DNA of 49,571 nt. It comes from Pseudomonas sp. NFACC02 (GTDB lineage Bacteria > Pseudomonadota > Gammaproteobacteria > Pseudomonadales > Pseudomonadaceae). Location: positions 1 to 49,571 of the forward strand of contig NZ_FOEO01000040.1 in assembly GCF_900110765.1 (NCBI RefSeq), in the 5' to 3' direction. The translations under genes and the position numbers were made by a program. Under the pieces are notes generated by a model. It saw only the letters and a list, made by a program, of their open reading frames with translations. It made no database searches and was not told the origin of the DNA. Below are positions 16,309 through 24,570 of the stretch, piece after piece (within the stretch, counting starts at the first letter, position 1; every line of letters begins with the position of its first letter).

Positions 16309-17642
16309 CCATGAACGCTCATAAAGTTGTATGGCAGGAAGGCATGCTGCTTCGACCTCAGCACTTCCAGCACAACGATCGTTATTTCGATCGGGAAATG
16401 AAGACCCGAACCCAATTGCTCGGTGCTTACACTTGGGGCTTTCTGAGTCTGGACATCGACTTGCATGGCCTCAAGATCGGTAAATTAGGCGTTAGCCAGG
16501 CTTCGGGTGTTTTGCCAGATGGCACTCTTTTCGAGTTGGGGTGCAACGCCGAACCTTTGGTTTTGGAGGTCCCGCCGAATACTAGTAATACGCCCGTCTA
16601 TCTGGCTCTGCCACTAGTGACCGGTAATCACATTGAAGCTCGTCGCCGTGAGCAGTCTGACGTGCTGGCGCGCTACACCGTCTACGAAGCAGAGATTGCT
16701 GACTCTAATGCTGGCGATGACTCTTACCGTCAGATCAGCTGCGCGCGTCCGGATTTCAAGCTGTTGCTAGGGGAGCAGCAGAGTGATCAGGCGTACGTGA
16801 AGCTGAAAATCTGTGAAGTGCTCGACACCACGCCAGACGGAGCCATCAGCCTTGACCCCGGCTTTGTCCCGACTTACATCCAGGCCCACTCATCCAGCTA
16901 CCTGCTGTCCTGTCTCAAGGAAGTCATCAGCATGCTTGGCCACCGGGGCGACGCGATTGCCGACCGTATAAGCTCCAGCGGCAAGTTGGGTGGCGCTGAG
17001 GTGGGTGACTTCATGATGCTCCAGCTGATCAATCGCAGCGAATTGTTATTACAGCACTACTTAAGGCTGGAGCATGTTCATCCGGAACTGCTGTACCGCA
17101 CGCTGCTGACTTTGCTCGGTGATTTGGCGACTTTTTCCAATGAGAGCCGACGACCTCGACTGGAGGTTCAATACCAGCACAGCAATCAAGGGGTGAGCTT
17201 TGGCAGGTTGATGGACGCTATTCGTCAAATGTTGTCGATGGTGCTTGAACAGCACGCCATCGAACTGGCTATGCAAACTCGCCAGTACGGAATCATCGTC
17301 TCTCCGCTGCACGACCACAAACTGCTGAACTCGGCCTCTTTCGTAATAGCCGCGAGCGCCAACTGCGAGTCCGAGGACCTACGGCATCGATTGCCAGCAC
17401 ATCTCAAAGTCGGCCCAGTCGAAAGTATCCGTCATTTGGTGAACCTGCATCTGCCAGGCATCAAGATCAGACCGTTACCCGTAGCGCCGCGCCAGATCGC
17501 TTTCCACGCCGACAAAACATATTTCATCCTCGAACTCAGTGCCGAAGACCAGGAACAAATGGGCCGCTCTGCAGGGTTCGCTTTCCACGTCTCGGGCGAG
17601 TTCGCCGATCTTGAACTGAAATTCTGGGCTATCAGGAACTGA
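16305..17642 (+). CDS. tssK: TssK, baseplate adaptor protein (VasE/ImpJ)
   Basis: TssK trimers link the baseplate to the TssL/TssM membrane complex. The 445-residue length is normal. The N terminus MTMNAHKVVWQEGMLLRPQH, followed by FQHNDRYFDREM, is the family signature, as is the late FHADKTYFILEL segment. The ATG at 16305 overlaps the tssJ stop. A second ATG two codons later is possible. tssL begins 5 bp downstream. Confidence 0.96.
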   Translation: MTMNAHKVVWQEGMLLRPQHFQHNDRYFDREMKTRTQLLGAYTWGFLSLDIDLHGLKIGKLGVSQASGVLPDGTLFELGCNAEPLVLEVPPNTSNTPVYLALPLVTGNHIEARRREQSDVLARYTVYEAEIADSNAGDDSYRQISCARPDFKLLLGEQQSDQAYVKLKICEVLDTTPDGAISLDPGFVPTYIQAHSSSYLLSCLKEVISMLGHRGDAIADRISSSGKLGGAEVGDFMMLQLINRSELLLQHYLRLEHVHPELLYRTLLTLLGDLATFSNESRRPRLEVQYQHSNQGVSFGRLMDAIRQMLSMVLEQHAIELAMQTRQYGIIVSPLHDHKLLNSASFVIAASANCESEDLRHRLPAHLKVGPVESIRHLVNLHLPGIKIRPLPVAPRQIAFHADKTYFILELSAEDQEQMGRSAGFAFHVSGEFADLELKFWAIRN

Positions 17643-17647
17643 CCAAC

Positions 17648-18523
17648 ATGAATAGGGACACAGAATTCGATCAAGACCAGAAGACCGTATTGCTCGACCG
17701 CCAAGGCCGTGGCCCGGCATCGAGCCCTCTGACGGACTTCGACGCACCGCCTCGATTCGAGCAATTGGAAGAACGCATGATCTATGCGGCACGTCTGCAT
17801 CCCGCCGAAGCGTTCAACATCAGCCTCAACTCGCTGGTGGCTGCAGCGTCAGAGCTCTTTTCTGAAATCGTACGCCTTAAACATGCCGCGACTCGGGAAC
17901 AAATGAGTGATCTGAACGCTGCTCTGATCAAAAAGGTCAATGAGTTTCAGGTTCGCGCCTTCCACAGTGGTTTCGAAAACAGCGAGGTGATGAGCGCCTG
18001 TTATGTGCTTTGCACGGTTATCGATGAGACGGTCGTTACCACGTCGTGGGGCATCGAAAGTGAATGGGCTCAGATGAGCCTGCTCAGCAGATTCCACCAG
18101 GAGACCTTCGGCGGAGAGAGGTTCTTCCGCATCCTCGAGCAGCTCTCGAAGAACCCTCTCAAATATCTGCCAATGCTGGAACTGATGTACCTGTGCCTGT
18201 CGTTGGGCTTTGAAGGTAAATATCGGGTTCAGCCGCGCGGCATGCTTGAACTTGAAGGCATCCGGGACGCCCTTTATCGGCAGATTCGTCAAGCGCGCGG
18301 TGACGTGCCACGTGAGCTGTCGCCGCAGTGGAAGGGGCTGAGCGATCAGCGGCGAAATCTGATCCGTATCGTGCCTGTGTGGATGGTCGCTCTGTTCACT
18401 CTTGTATGTCTGTCGGTGATGTATTCCGGGTTTGCCTGGGTATTGGGTGAGCAGCGCGAAACCGTGTTGCAGCCTTATCAACCGTTTGATCCGGTCGCGG
18501 CAGCGCCGCAGTCGCAGTTGTAA
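17648..18523 (+). CDS. tssL: TssL (DotU/IcmH-like), inner-membrane protein of the T6SS
   Basis: TssL is a tail-anchored inner-membrane protein that binds TssM and TssK. The 291-residue product has the cytoplasmic DotU domain (about 50-225) with CYVLCTVIDETVVTTSWG and FHQETFGGERFF. One transmembrane helix follows near 238-262 (VPVWMVALFTLVCLSVMY). No OmpA-like peptidoglycan-binding domain follows, so wall anchoring must come from elsewhere. tssM starts 14 bp downstream. Confidence 0.95.
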   Translation: MNRDTEFDQDQKTVLLDRQGRGPASSPLTDFDAPPRFEQLEERMIYAARLHPAEAFNISLNSLVAAASELFSEIVRLKHAATREQMSDLNAALIKKVNEFQVRAFHSGFENSEVMSACYVLCTVIDETVVTTSWGIESEWAQMSLLSRFHQETFGGERFFRILEQLSKNPLKYLPMLELMYLCLSLGFEGKYRVQPRGMLELEGIRDALYRQIRQARGDVPRELSPQWKGLSDQRRNLIRIVPVWMVALFTLVCLSVMYSGFAWVLGEQRETVLQPYQPFDPVAAAPQSQL

Positions 18524-18537
18524 AACAGGGACGCGTA

Positions 18538-21500
18538 ATGAAAAAGTTCTTTAAGAAGATGGGCGAATTCCTGCGCAAGACGTGGGTCTGGACGCTCCTG
18601 CTGACGCTGCTTTTCGCCCTCTTGGTGTGGTTCGTTGGCCCGCTTTTGGCCGTCGATGATTACAAGTTCTGGGAGGCTTCGACTGCCCGTTTGCTGACCA
18701 TCAGCGGGCTGACGCTGATATGGGGGCTGACGATGGTGTTCGTCAGTTGGCGCGCGGGTCTGCGCAAAAAGGCGATTGAGGAAAGCGAGTCTGGCCAGAA
18801 ACGTATCCAGCGGGACGAAAAGATTGATCAGCACCAAAGGGAAATCACTTCACGCTTCAAAGCTGCTTTGAAAACGTTGAAGACCTCGCGCGTTTACAGC
18901 GGTCGAAGCGAGCGGTGGCGTGACGACTTGCCCTGGTATCTCTTGATCGGCCCCGAGGGCAGTGGCAAAACCAGCTTGTTGGATTTTTCGGGTATTGATT
19001 TTCCAATCAATGCGATTGACCGAAAAATGACCCGGGACACCACCGGCACCCAGCACTGCGACTGGTATTTTGGTGAGCAAGGCGTGCTGATCGACACCGC
19101 AGGTCGTTACCTGACCCAGGAGGATTCTGAAGTCGATGGCAGTGCGTGGAGGACCTTACTTGAACTGCTGCGCAAGCGACGTCCGAATCGTCCGCTAAAC
19201 GGCGTGCTTGTGGCGATTCCAGTGGAAAGTTTGCTGAGCTCGGACGAAAGACATCTTCAGGATCTGGCCACTGCCGTTCGTGCGCGCCTGCAAGAGCTGC
19301 ATCAGAAACTGTATGTCGATGTACCCGTTTATCTGGTCCTGAGCAAAGCGGACCGACTGTTGGGTTTCGAAGAATTCTTTGACCAATTGACTCATGAAGA
19401 AAGTGAGCAGGTGCTAGGCGCCACGTTCCGTAAAGAACAGAAGGGCAGCGATACCACCGTTCTGCGCGGTGAGTTCGAACAATTACTGCACCGCCTCAAC
19501 AGTCAAGTCATAACCCGCATACGACAAGAGCGTGACCCCCAACGCTGTGGACGCATTCTTGATTTTCCGCATCAGCTCGGATCGACCGGAGACAAGCTTT
19601 GCCTTTTTGTCGACATGGCATTCACGGGTAACCGTTATCAGCGCGTCACCCAGTTGCGTGGCTTTTACCTGATCAGTGCGCCTTACCTTACTGAAAAAAT
19701 GGATAAAACCGCTGCCAAGATCGGAACTGAGGCGGGCATGAATAGCGTTGTACTGCCGATCTTGCGCAGTGGTCGGTCGCGCTTCATTCATCATTTGCTC
19801 AGCCGGGTCATTTTCCCCGAAGCGGATCTCGCAGGTCTGAACCGGCAAGAACGTCGTCGTATTCATTGGCGGCATCGAACGTTGTACGTTGGCGCATCCG
19901 CCGCGCTGGTCTTCTGCGGCATGCTTTGGACTCAGGGGTTCTCCGCAAATCATGATCGGCTGGAAAAGTTGCGCAGTCTGGCGCAGGTCGCGGCCCAACA
20001 ACGATCGGTTCTTATGCCTGGTGATGAGGCCAAGGCAGCGCTCAATTCATTGGACACCCTTTATGCGGCCACCCAGGTATTCCCGAAAAAGACTGAAGCT
20101 GGCTATCAAGAGCGCACCGGCTTGTTTCAGGGTGACGATGTCAACCCCGTGGTCAACGCTGCTTACGAGCGGGAGCTTCAGGATCAATTATTACCAAGGG
20201 TAGCCGCGCTGCTTGAACGGCAAACCCGCGGCAGCATGACGGATCGTGAGCGCCTGCTGAACAGTCTGCGGGCATATCTGATGCTAAACATGCAGGAACG
20301 TCGTGACATACCGTGGCTTAAAGACTGGGTCGCTGCGCAATGGTCCCAGCTTTATAGCGGCGATACCGCAGTGCAAAACGGCTTGGGTAAACACTTTGAA
20401 CGCTTGTTGAAGCTGCCCTTCAGTCATCCGGTCAATGATCAATTGGTCGCTCAGGCGCGACAGGTTTTGCGTAGCGAGTCCTTGGCCAACGTCGTTTATC
20501 GCATGCTGCGTGATCAGGCTCATGCGTTACCGCCTTATCGCTTTAGCCAGCACCTTGGTCCACAAGGATCGTTGTTTGTGGGCGCTGATTACGTCATCCC
20601 TGGGTTCTACACTCAGCAAGGCTATCAGCAGTATTTCTCGGTCAAGGGCATGGTCCTGATAACCGACATGCTGACGGACAACTGGGTTCTGGGAGAAAGC
20701 GCTGGCATCAGCACCATGGATTTGCGTCGGCTCATGGTCGAGCTCGAACAGCTTTATTTCCGCGACTATGCCAACCATTGGGGCGAGGCAGTCGGTGCGC
20801 TTGATTTGCCCGCCGTCAATGATTTTGGGGAGAGTGCGGAGCAACTGGCAGGTCTGACATCGGCCAACTCACCTCTAGTCCAATTGCTGGTGGAAGTCCG
20901 GCAGCACACCCGCTTTCCAGAGGCGGCAGACGCAGCGACCGAAGGTCTCGATGCTGCGCAGCAGTTGACCGGCAAGGGCAGTAAGTTAACCAGGCTGGCG
21001 GGTGATACGGCTACTAAAGCGGCTGACGCCCTGGTGAAGAACTTGCCGAATACCGCGAAAAAATCTCTGCAAAATCGCTTCGAACCACTGCACCGTTTGC
21101 TGGATGCCGAGCACGCTCCGACGGCCGATCTAGCCGCCACGCTAGGCGCTCTGAATGAACTGCAACTGCAGATGGACAGCCTGGCGCGAGCCAGTGTTCC
21201 AGAGCAAGCGGCATTCGAAATGGCCAAGGCGCGCATGGGTGGGCAGCGTGACGCCCTGAGCAAATTACGCAGTGTGTCCGTACGACTGCCGCGTCCAGTG
21301 GCCGGTTGGTTCAACGTACTGGCAGAAGACGCCTGGCGTCTGGTGCTCAATGATTCCTATCACTATCTCAATCAGCGTTATCAGAGCGAGCTGTACAGCT
21401 TTTATGGCAAAGCGATCAGCCAGCGATACCCGTTCAATGCTCACAGCGCTAGCGATGTTACGATCAGCGACTTCCGCGAGTTCTTCAAAGCGCAGGGCAT

Positions 21501-22065
21501 AGCGGACCGCTTCTTCGACAATTACATGCGTCCATTCGTCAGCGGTACCCCGGAAAATTACCGCATGCGCCATGTCGACGGACACAGTGTACCCGTCTCC
21601 AAGGTCTTCCTTGACCAGATGTCGGCCGCTTCAGTCATCCGGCAGAGTTTTTTCGCCGACAACCCTGCCGAGCCGCAAGTGCAATTCAAGCTGGAGCCTT
21701 ACACCCTTGATCCAGCTGTGAGTCGCTCCGAATTCAAATTTGGCGAAAAAACCATTGAATACCGCCATGGCCCGATCTTGCCCGTCTCGCTCAAGTGGCC
21801 CAACGATGTTGATGGCGGCCGTACCAGCCTGGTGCTCGACAGGATGGCAGGTCGGCCGCTAGGCATCGAAAAGAATACGGGTCCGTGGTCGCTGTTCCGG
21901 TTATTTGATTTGATGCAAACCGAATACCTGATTGGGCGGGACGTGATGGTGCTCAAGGCAGACGTAGGCGGGCTGCGTGCCAACTACCTGCTGACCAGCC
22001 AACGCATGCCTAATCCGTTCGATATGGATGTGTTGCGCCGCTTCCGTATGCCGGTGCAGCTCTGA
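18538..22065 (+). CDS. tssM: TssM (IcmF), inner-membrane channel protein of the T6SS
   Basis: TssM spans the inner membrane and periplasm and joins TssL to TssJ. The 1175-residue protein has two transmembrane helices near 15-37 and 47-68. A cytoplasmic GTPase-like domain with an intact Walker A GPEGSGKTS (about 139-147) follows, then a third helix near 448-465 and a long periplasmic part. The late segment with LKWPNDVDGGRTSLVLD and GPWSLFRLFD is the conserved C-terminal domain that meets TssJ. Its TGA overlaps the stp1 ATG by one base. Confidence 0.96.
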   Translation: MKKFFKKMGEFLRKTWVWTLLLTLLFALLVWFVGPLLAVDDYKFWEASTARLLTISGLTLIWGLTMVFVSWRAGLRKKAIEESESGQKRIQRDEKIDQHQREITSRFKAALKTLKTSRVYSGRSERWRDDLPWYLLIGPEGSGKTSLLDFSGIDFPINAIDRKMTRDTTGTQHCDWYFGEQGVLIDTAGRYLTQEDSEVDGSAWRTLLELLRKRRPNRPLNGVLVAIPVESLLSSDERHLQDLATAVRARLQELHQKLYVDVPVYLVLSKADRLLGFEEFFDQLTHEESEQVLGATFRKEQKGSDTTVLRGEFEQLLHRLNSQVITRIRQERDPQRCGRILDFPHQLGSTGDKLCLFVDMAFTGNRYQRVTQLRGFYLISAPYLTEKMDKTAAKIGTEAGMNSVVLPILRSGRSRFIHHLLSRVIFPEADLAGLNRQERRRIHWRHRTLYVGASAALVFCGMLWTQGFSANHDRLEKLRSLAQVAAQQRSVLMPGDEAKAALNSLDTLYAATQVFPKKTEAGYQERTGLFQGDDVNPVVNAAYERELQDQLLPRVAALLERQTRGSMTDRERLLNSLRAYLMLNMQERRDIPWLKDWVAAQWSQLYSGDTAVQNGLGKHFERLLKLPFSHPVNDQLVAQARQVLRSESLANVVYRMLRDQAHALPPYRFSQHLGPQGSLFVGADYVIPGFYTQQGYQQYFSVKGMVLITDMLTDNWVLGESAGISTMDLRRLMVELEQLYFRDYANHWGEAVGALDLPAVNDFGESAEQLAGLTSANSPLVQLLVEVRQHTRFPEAADAATEGLDAAQQLTGKGSKLTRLAGDTATKAADALVKNLPNTAKKSLQNRFEPLHRLLDAEHAPTADLAATLGALNELQLQMDSLARASVPEQAAFEMAKARMGGQRDALSKLRSVSVRLPRPVAGWFNVLAEDAWRLVLNDSYHYLNQRYQSELYSFYGKAISQRYPFNAHSASDVTISDFREFFKAQGIADRFFDNYMRPFVSGTPENYRMRHVDGHSVPVSKVFLDQMSAASVIRQSFFADNPAEPQVQFKLEPYTLDPAVSRSEFKFGEKTIEYRHGPILPVSLKWPNDVDGGRTSLVLDRMAGRPLGIEKNTGPWSLFRLFDLMQTEYLIGRDVMVLKADVGGLRANYLLTSQRMPNPFDMDVLRRFRMPVQL

Positions 22066-22793
22066 TGTCGTCCGTCAGCCCGTGGCGCAGTGCTGCTTGC
22101 ACCAACGTCGGCAAGGTTCGAGCCCGCAATGAGGACGCTTTTCTCGACACCCCGGAACAGGGACTGTGGGCTGTTGCGGACGGGATGGGCGGCCACCAGG
22201 GCGGAGATATTGCCAGTCAGTTGATCGTCGCCAGCCTGGCGGACTTGCCGCTTAAAGATGACTTCAACGAGCGGCTCACGGATATCCGTCAATGCTTGCA
22301 TTGGCTTAATCGTCGGTTGGCTCAGGAGTTGACCCTGATCGCCGAGCACCACGACAGCACCATGGGCAGTACCGTTGTGGCGCTGCTCGTGGAAGGCAGC
22401 CGTGCAGCATGCATCTGGGCGGGCGACAGCCGCTGCTATCTATGGCGCGGCCAGCGTCTGTATCAACTGTCCAGAGACCATTCGTTGCGCCAACAGTTGG
22501 TCGATGAACAGAACATGAGCGTTGAGCAGGCCGAGGTCTATCCGGGCTCCCATGCACTGACCCGGGCGGTCGGAGCTGACGACCAGCTAACCCTGGATGT
22601 GCTGGAGTTCGAAGTGTATTCCGGTGATGCTTTTCTGCTCTGCAGTGACGGTCTCTATCAAGAGCTCAGCAGCGCTGCACTGGGCAGCGCGCTCAGCCTG
22701 ACGGCTCCTCATGTGGCGTTGGAGCGTCTTTTCGACAGCGCATTGCGTGGTTGCGCACGCGACAATCTCACCGCAGTGGTAATACGCCAATGA
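22065..22793 (+). CDS. stp1: Stp1, PP2C-type Ser/Thr phosphatase of the T6SS
   Basis: This metal-dependent phosphatase should reverse Stk1 phosphorylation and so damp secretion, by analogy with PppA/Stp1. The 242-residue product carries the PP2C motifs in order: VRARNEDAFLD, ADGMGGHQGGD, GSTVVALLV, WAGDSRCYL, LCSDGLYQEL and RDNLTAVVI. The metal-binding aspartates are all present. It has no signal peptide or membrane segment. It overlaps tssM at its start and stk1 at its end (ATGA), pointing to tight coupling of the phosphatase and kinase. Confidence 0.95.
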   Translation: MSSVSPWRSAACTNVGKVRARNEDAFLDTPEQGLWAVADGMGGHQGGDIASQLIVASLADLPLKDDFNERLTDIRQCLHWLNRRLAQELTLIAEHHDSTMGSTVVALLVEGSRAACIWAGDSRCYLWRGQRLYQLSRDHSLRQQLVDEQNMSVEQAEVYPGSHALTRAVGADDQLTLDVLEFEVYSGDAFLLCSDGLYQELSSAALGSALSLTAPHVALERLFDSALRGCARDNLTAVVIRQ

Positions 22794-23818
22794 CCGAAGT
22801 CTCTGAACCCGTTCCCGCCTTACCCGCAGGGGACGCGCAACACAGTCGCCTGACCTGTTATGCGGGCGCCGGGTCTCGCAAGGTTAAACCCGCGTTGGCA
22901 TCAAACAGGGCCAGCATCAATGCAATGCCCGATCTACTCGCGGGACGGTATCGCATCGAACGTTTACTTGGCGCAGGCGGCATGGGGGCGGTGTACCGCG
23001 CACGAGACTTGCTGAGCGAGCAGTACGGTGAGCCTGAGGCTTACCTCGCAATAAAAGTGGTCAGCGAAGAACTTGCTGAGTCACCGGATGCCAGCGCCTT
23101 GCTATACAACGAATTCGCCCTGACCAGACGCCTGCATCACGAAAACGTGTTGCGCTTTTATAGCTTTGAAGTCGACACCGTCTGCCAGCGGGCGTTCATC
23201 ACCATGGAGCTGATGCGTGGGCTGCCACTGGACAAGCTTCTCTGCGAGCGGCCGCTTGGCATGCCGTGGAATGAGGTGCGCGACATCGCGCTGCCGTTGC
23301 TCGATGCGCTCGCACATGCTCATGCTCGCGGTGTGCTTCATGGTGACCTGAAACCCAGCAACATAATGCTGAGCGACGACGGTGTTCGCTTGTTCGACTT
23401 TGGCCTCGGTCAAGCGGAAAAAGGAACCCTCCGCGGTTTACCGCACGTGAGCCGTGATCGCTTCAACGCCTGGACGCCTGGTTACGCTGCCCCTGAGTTG
23501 CTTGAAGGCCAGCCGCTGTCGACCCGTGCCGATGTCTATGGGGCGGCGTGTGTGATCTTTGAGCTGGCGGGAGGCCGACACCCTTTCCATCGGATGTCTT
23601 CGACGCAAGCGCGTGACCAGCATCTGGAGAGCCAACTCCGCCCCCCCGGCGGCCTGCCGAAATCGTGCTGGCCAGCGCTGAAAACAGCGCTGGCCTTCGA
23701 CCCGGCAATTCGCACGATCACCGCTGCGCAATTAAGAAGCGCCCTCAGCGTCAATTCCTCCTGGCTGCAACGCCTTTCAAGGCGAAGACCGGCTGAAATG
23801 GAAAGAGCTCCTTCCTGA
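22790..23818 (+). CDS. stk1: Stk1, Hanks-type Ser/Thr protein kinase of the T6SS
   Basis: The 342-residue kinase has the glycine loop GAGGMGAVY (61-69), the ATP-binding lysine K89 (AIKVV), the catalytic loop HGDLKPSN (184-191) with Gly in place of the usual Arg, DFGLG, and an APE motif. The HGD loop means it is a non-RD kinase, so activation-loop phosphorylation may not be needed. There is no transmembrane helix or periplasmic sensor, unlike PpkA. The ATG at 22790 overlaps the stp1 stop. A longer frame from 22751 lies inside stp1 and is not favoured. Its likely target is the FHA protein. It is the last gene of the cluster. Confidence 0.93.
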   Translation: MTEVSEPVPALPAGDAQHSRLTCYAGAGSRKVKPALASNRASINAMPDLLAGRYRIERLLGAGGMGAVYRARDLLSEQYGEPEAYLAIKVVSEELAESPDASALLYNEFALTRRLHHENVLRFYSFEVDTVCQRAFITMELMRGLPLDKLLCERPLGMPWNEVRDIALPLLDALAHAHARGVLHGDLKPSNIMLSDDGVRLFDFGLGQAEKGTLRGLPHVSRDRFNAWTPGYAAPELLEGQPLSTRADVYGAACVIFELAGGRHPFHRMSSTQARDQHLESQLRPPGGLPKSCWPALKTALAFDPAIRTITAAQLRSALSVNSSWLQRLSRRRPAEMERAPS

Positions 23819-24067
23819 TCTGCTGGAAAAACATAAAATCCGCCGCAAAAAATTGGAAGATGAAGCCGAGTGTGCAGGTGTAGCGATTGACAGGACTTAT
23901 CAAGGTCCACCGATTGCAGCCCTGCAGCAGTAAGGTGATCGCGCGTTGATCCAGGAGCAAGTGAATCGCAGCAATCACCCTGAAGTGTCCTGAACAGCTG
24001 AAGAAAAATGCCAGGCGAGGTGATGAGCTTTGTTTTTTCGGCTATCGCGCTTGTAAGAGCGCAGAAA
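23819..24067. other. Spacer after the T6SS cluster, nothing recognised
   Basis: No supported gene or RNA lies between stk1 and the terminator at 24068. Open frames here are short or are antisense to the stk1 end. No attachment-site repeat of the tRNA end was seen on this side. Confidence 0.5.
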
Positions 24068-24098
24068 AAAGAAAGCCCGCACATCGGCGGGCTTCTTT
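24068..24098. terminator. Bidirectional terminator between stk1 and tRNA-Arg
   Basis: AAGCCCGC (24073-24080) and GCGGGCTT (24087-24094) form a stem around a six-base loop. On the minus strand it is followed by a T-rich run (TTTCTTTTTT), which ends the tRNA transcript. On the plus strand CTTCTTTAT follows, so it can also end the T6SS operon. Confidence 0.8.
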
Positions 24099-24153
24099 AT
24101 ATCTGGATATCTGGCAGATTCTCAGAACGTCTCTGACGGCCTGAAATCAAAAA

Positions 24154-24230
24154 TGGCGCACCTGGCGGGATTCGAACCCACGACCCCTGCCTTCGGAGGG
24201 CAGTACTCTATCCAGCTGAGCTACAGGTGC
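24154..24230 (-). tRNA. tRNA-Arg (anticodon CCG)
   Basis: The 77-nt minus-strand sequence folds as a full cloverleaf. The acceptor arms are GCACCTG/CAGGTGC with encoded CCA at 24154-24156. The D arm is GCTC/GAGT, the anticodon stem CTGCC/GGCAG around CTCCGAA, and the T arm GTGGG-TTCGAAT-CCCGC. Anticodon CCG reads CGG arginine codons. Its 3' end faces the T6SS cluster, but no integrase is present. Confidence 0.97.
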
Positions 24231-24242
24231 AACGCGGGCGCC

Positions 24243-24271
24243 ATGATACTCATCTGGCCTGCGTGCGTCCA
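24243..24271 (-). promoter_or_regulatory. Candidate sigma70 promoter of tRNA-Arg
   Basis: On the minus strand TGGACG (24266-24271) and TATCAT (24243-24248) are separated by 17 bases. A GC-rich discriminator follows, as is common for stable RNA genes. The -35 match is only partial. Confidence 0.45.
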
Positions 24272-24411
24272 TGCTGGCGAGTGACTGTTGTCGATTTCAC
24301 ACGTTTCCGGATGTTGGAAAAGGCGTTGACCCTGATTTTTCGTCGATGCGACGGGGCGCGTTCTTTTTTTCGAACGGGCTATTGTCCTTTACCCCTGTAG
24401 TGCCTAGGATT

Positions 24412-24429
24412 CGTTTGAGATTTCAAACG
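24412..24429. promoter_or_regulatory. Inverted repeat CGTTTGA-N4-TCAAACG upstream of gabD
   Basis: A perfect 7-4-7 palindrome about 140 bp before the gabD start codon, in a 340-bp spacer without supported genes. It could be the operator of a GABA- or lysine-catabolism regulator, but I do not recognise the motif. The small open frame at 24271-24510 covering it shows no coding character. Confidence 0.4.
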
Positions 24430-24570
24430 CTCCCGTTCGATCACCCGCGCTTTTCCCGATCCGTGTGTGCGGGGCCCGGCGAATGTTTTCCTGACGGCAG
24501 CCTCGGCTGAGGCGCCTTTGAATAATCAATAATTCGCTCCGCCGTGCGCGGTGCTGTTTAGGAGGCCGAC

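Noticed and set aside
24154..24230. tRNA-Arg as integration site of a genomic island carrying the T6SS
   Set aside because: No integrase and no duplicate of the tRNA 3' end in the window; the left boundary is out of view, so this cannot be supported.
24271..24510. 79-residue open frame before gabD
   Set aside because: No ribosome site, no family resemblance, unusual composition; it covers the gabD leader.
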